The translations under genes and the position numbers were made by a program. Shown piece after piece: positions 6,627 to 6,998 of a DNA stretch of 6,998 nucleotides (position 1 is the stretch's first letter; every line of letters starts with the position of its first letter). The DNA is taken from assembly GCA_900556515.1 (NCBI GenBank), contig USPH01000070.1:1-6998 (forward strand). Reading direction: 5' to 3'. The notes beneath the pieces were generated by a model. The model did no database searches and was not told the DNA's origin. It was given only the letters and a program-made list of their open reading frames with translations. This DNA is from an uncultured Collinsella sp. GTDB taxonomy: Bacteria > Actinomycetota > Coriobacteriia > Coriobacteriales > Coriobacteriaceae.

Positions 6627-6650
6627 TCATCTATTAAATGTCATCTAAAC

Positions 6651-6681
6651 CCGTCCGAGCTGCAAGTGCAAACACGGACGG
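6651..6681. promoter_or_regulatory. Inverted repeat in the permease leader
   Basis: CCGTCCG (6651-6657) and CGGACGG (6675-6681) are perfect 7-bp inverted arms around 17 bases that contain two TGCA steps. It lies 37-67 bases upstream of the permease start, where an operator or leader hairpin would sit. The best -35-like sequence nearby is TTGACT (6712-6717, minus strand), but its -10 partner is poor, so the promoter position is unresolved. Confidence 0.4.
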
Positions 6682-6721
6682 CGCACCTGCTAAGGGGAAT
6701 GGGGAAAAGGGAGTCAACAAA

Positions 6722-6763
6722 GCCATCCCCCTTAATGGCGCGAAGCAAACGTCCAGGCGGACG
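6722..6763 (-). terminator. Two weak tandem hairpins after the right-end gene
   Basis: CGTCC/GGACG (6750-6754, 6759-6763) lies four bases past the stop codon of the right-end gene and is followed on the minus strand by TTTGC. GCCAT/ATGGC (6722-6726, 6735-6739) comes next and is followed by TTTGTTG. Stems are only 5 bp each and the T-tracts are short. They may end transcription weakly or let it run into the permease gene. Confidence 0.35.
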
Positions 6764-6767
6764 AATA

Positions 6768-6951
6768 CTACTTGTTGGGGAAGGAATAACCTTCGACCGT
6801 CACGTGCAGTACCACGACGCGGGGATCCGCGGCATCGGCCACGACACGGTAGGCCTCGTCAATTTCGACGACGGCAACGCCGCCGGCGGGAATCGTCACG
6901 GTCTCCCCCGCCCCCTCAAAGCGCTCGCGATCATCGATATCGCTGTAAGCG
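6768..6951 (-). CDS. C-terminal 60 residues of an unrecognised protein
   Basis: The last 60 genomic codons of a gene whose start lies beyond the contig end, terminating in TAG at 6768-6770. The fragment is rich in alternating hydrophobic residues, with ETVTIPAGGVAVVEIDE, YRVVADA and PRVVVLHVTVEGY. This suggests a beta-sandwich or barrel end; a cupin-like fold is possible but unproven. I do not recognise the family. If the frame is read into the adapter it appears to begin with MCIRDS, which is adapter-encoded and not part of the protein. The gene lies on the same strand as the permease, 153 bases upstream of it. Confidence 0.75.
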
Positions 6952-6998
6952 CTGTCTCTTATACACATCTGACGCTGCCGACGAAGCTAGAAGTGTAG
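6952..6998 (-). other. Nextera sequencing adapter, right end (artefact)
   Basis: CTGTCTCTTATACACATCT (6952-6970) is the Tn5 mosaic end. It is followed by GACGCTGCCGACGA (6971-6984), the index complement AGCTAGAA (6985-6992) and GTGTAG from the flow-cell arm. It is the exact reverse complement of the left-end construct, so the same i5-side adapter was assembled onto both ends. Genomic sequence ends at 6951. Confidence 0.98.

Noticed and set aside
6666..6998. A plus-strand frame open to the contig end
   Set aside because: Its last residues are adapter-encoded (SYTHLTLPTKLEV) and the rest is antisense to the right-end gene fragment.

Overview
This window is an assembled contig of 6,998 bases. 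Only positions 43-6951 look genomic: both ends carry Nextera (Tn5) sequencing-adapter sequence (1-42 and 6952-6998), and both end genes are cut by it. The moderately high GC content, the strong GGAGG ribosome sites and the protein sequences (two FeoA types, an acidic-loop FeoB, a Cys-rich FeoB partner, an APC permease) suggest a gut Coriobacteriia bacterium, most likely Collinsella-like. This is inferred from style and memory; no search was run.

All supported genes lie on the minus strand, so transcription runs from high to low coordinates. In that order: the last 60 residues of an unrecognised protein (6768-6951); a 12-helix APC-superfamily amino-acid permease (5151-6614) with a perfect 12-bp terminator; a 376-bp gene-free stretch that holds a 246-bp inverted-repeat element; a stand-alone HPr-type phosphocarrier (4481-4729) with its own terminator; the ferrous-iron uptake cluster feoA-type (4050-4292), feoA (3789-4010), feoB (1338-3665), then a terminator and a small Cys-rich FeoB-associated membrane protein (962-1162); and a LacI-family regulator (43-817) that lacks its C-terminus.

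The Feo genes form one functional block. FeoB is the GTP-dependent Fe2+ permease, the two FeoA-like SH3-fold proteins are its probable cytosolic partners, and the Cys-rich protein is the partner found beside FeoB in bacteria that lack FeoC. Dyad sequences built on AAGTTAG or AGTTA(A/G)CCAC lie ahead of the feoA genes, inside the feoA-feoB gap and ahead of the Cys-rich gene. They look like operators for a DtxR/MntR-type metal regulator.

No clear new defence or mobile system is present. The points most worth a second look are the inverted-repeat element at 4808-5053, the HPr with aspartate at the regulatory Ser-46 position, the repeated metal-operator-like sites, and the adapter contamination, which creates false protein ends.
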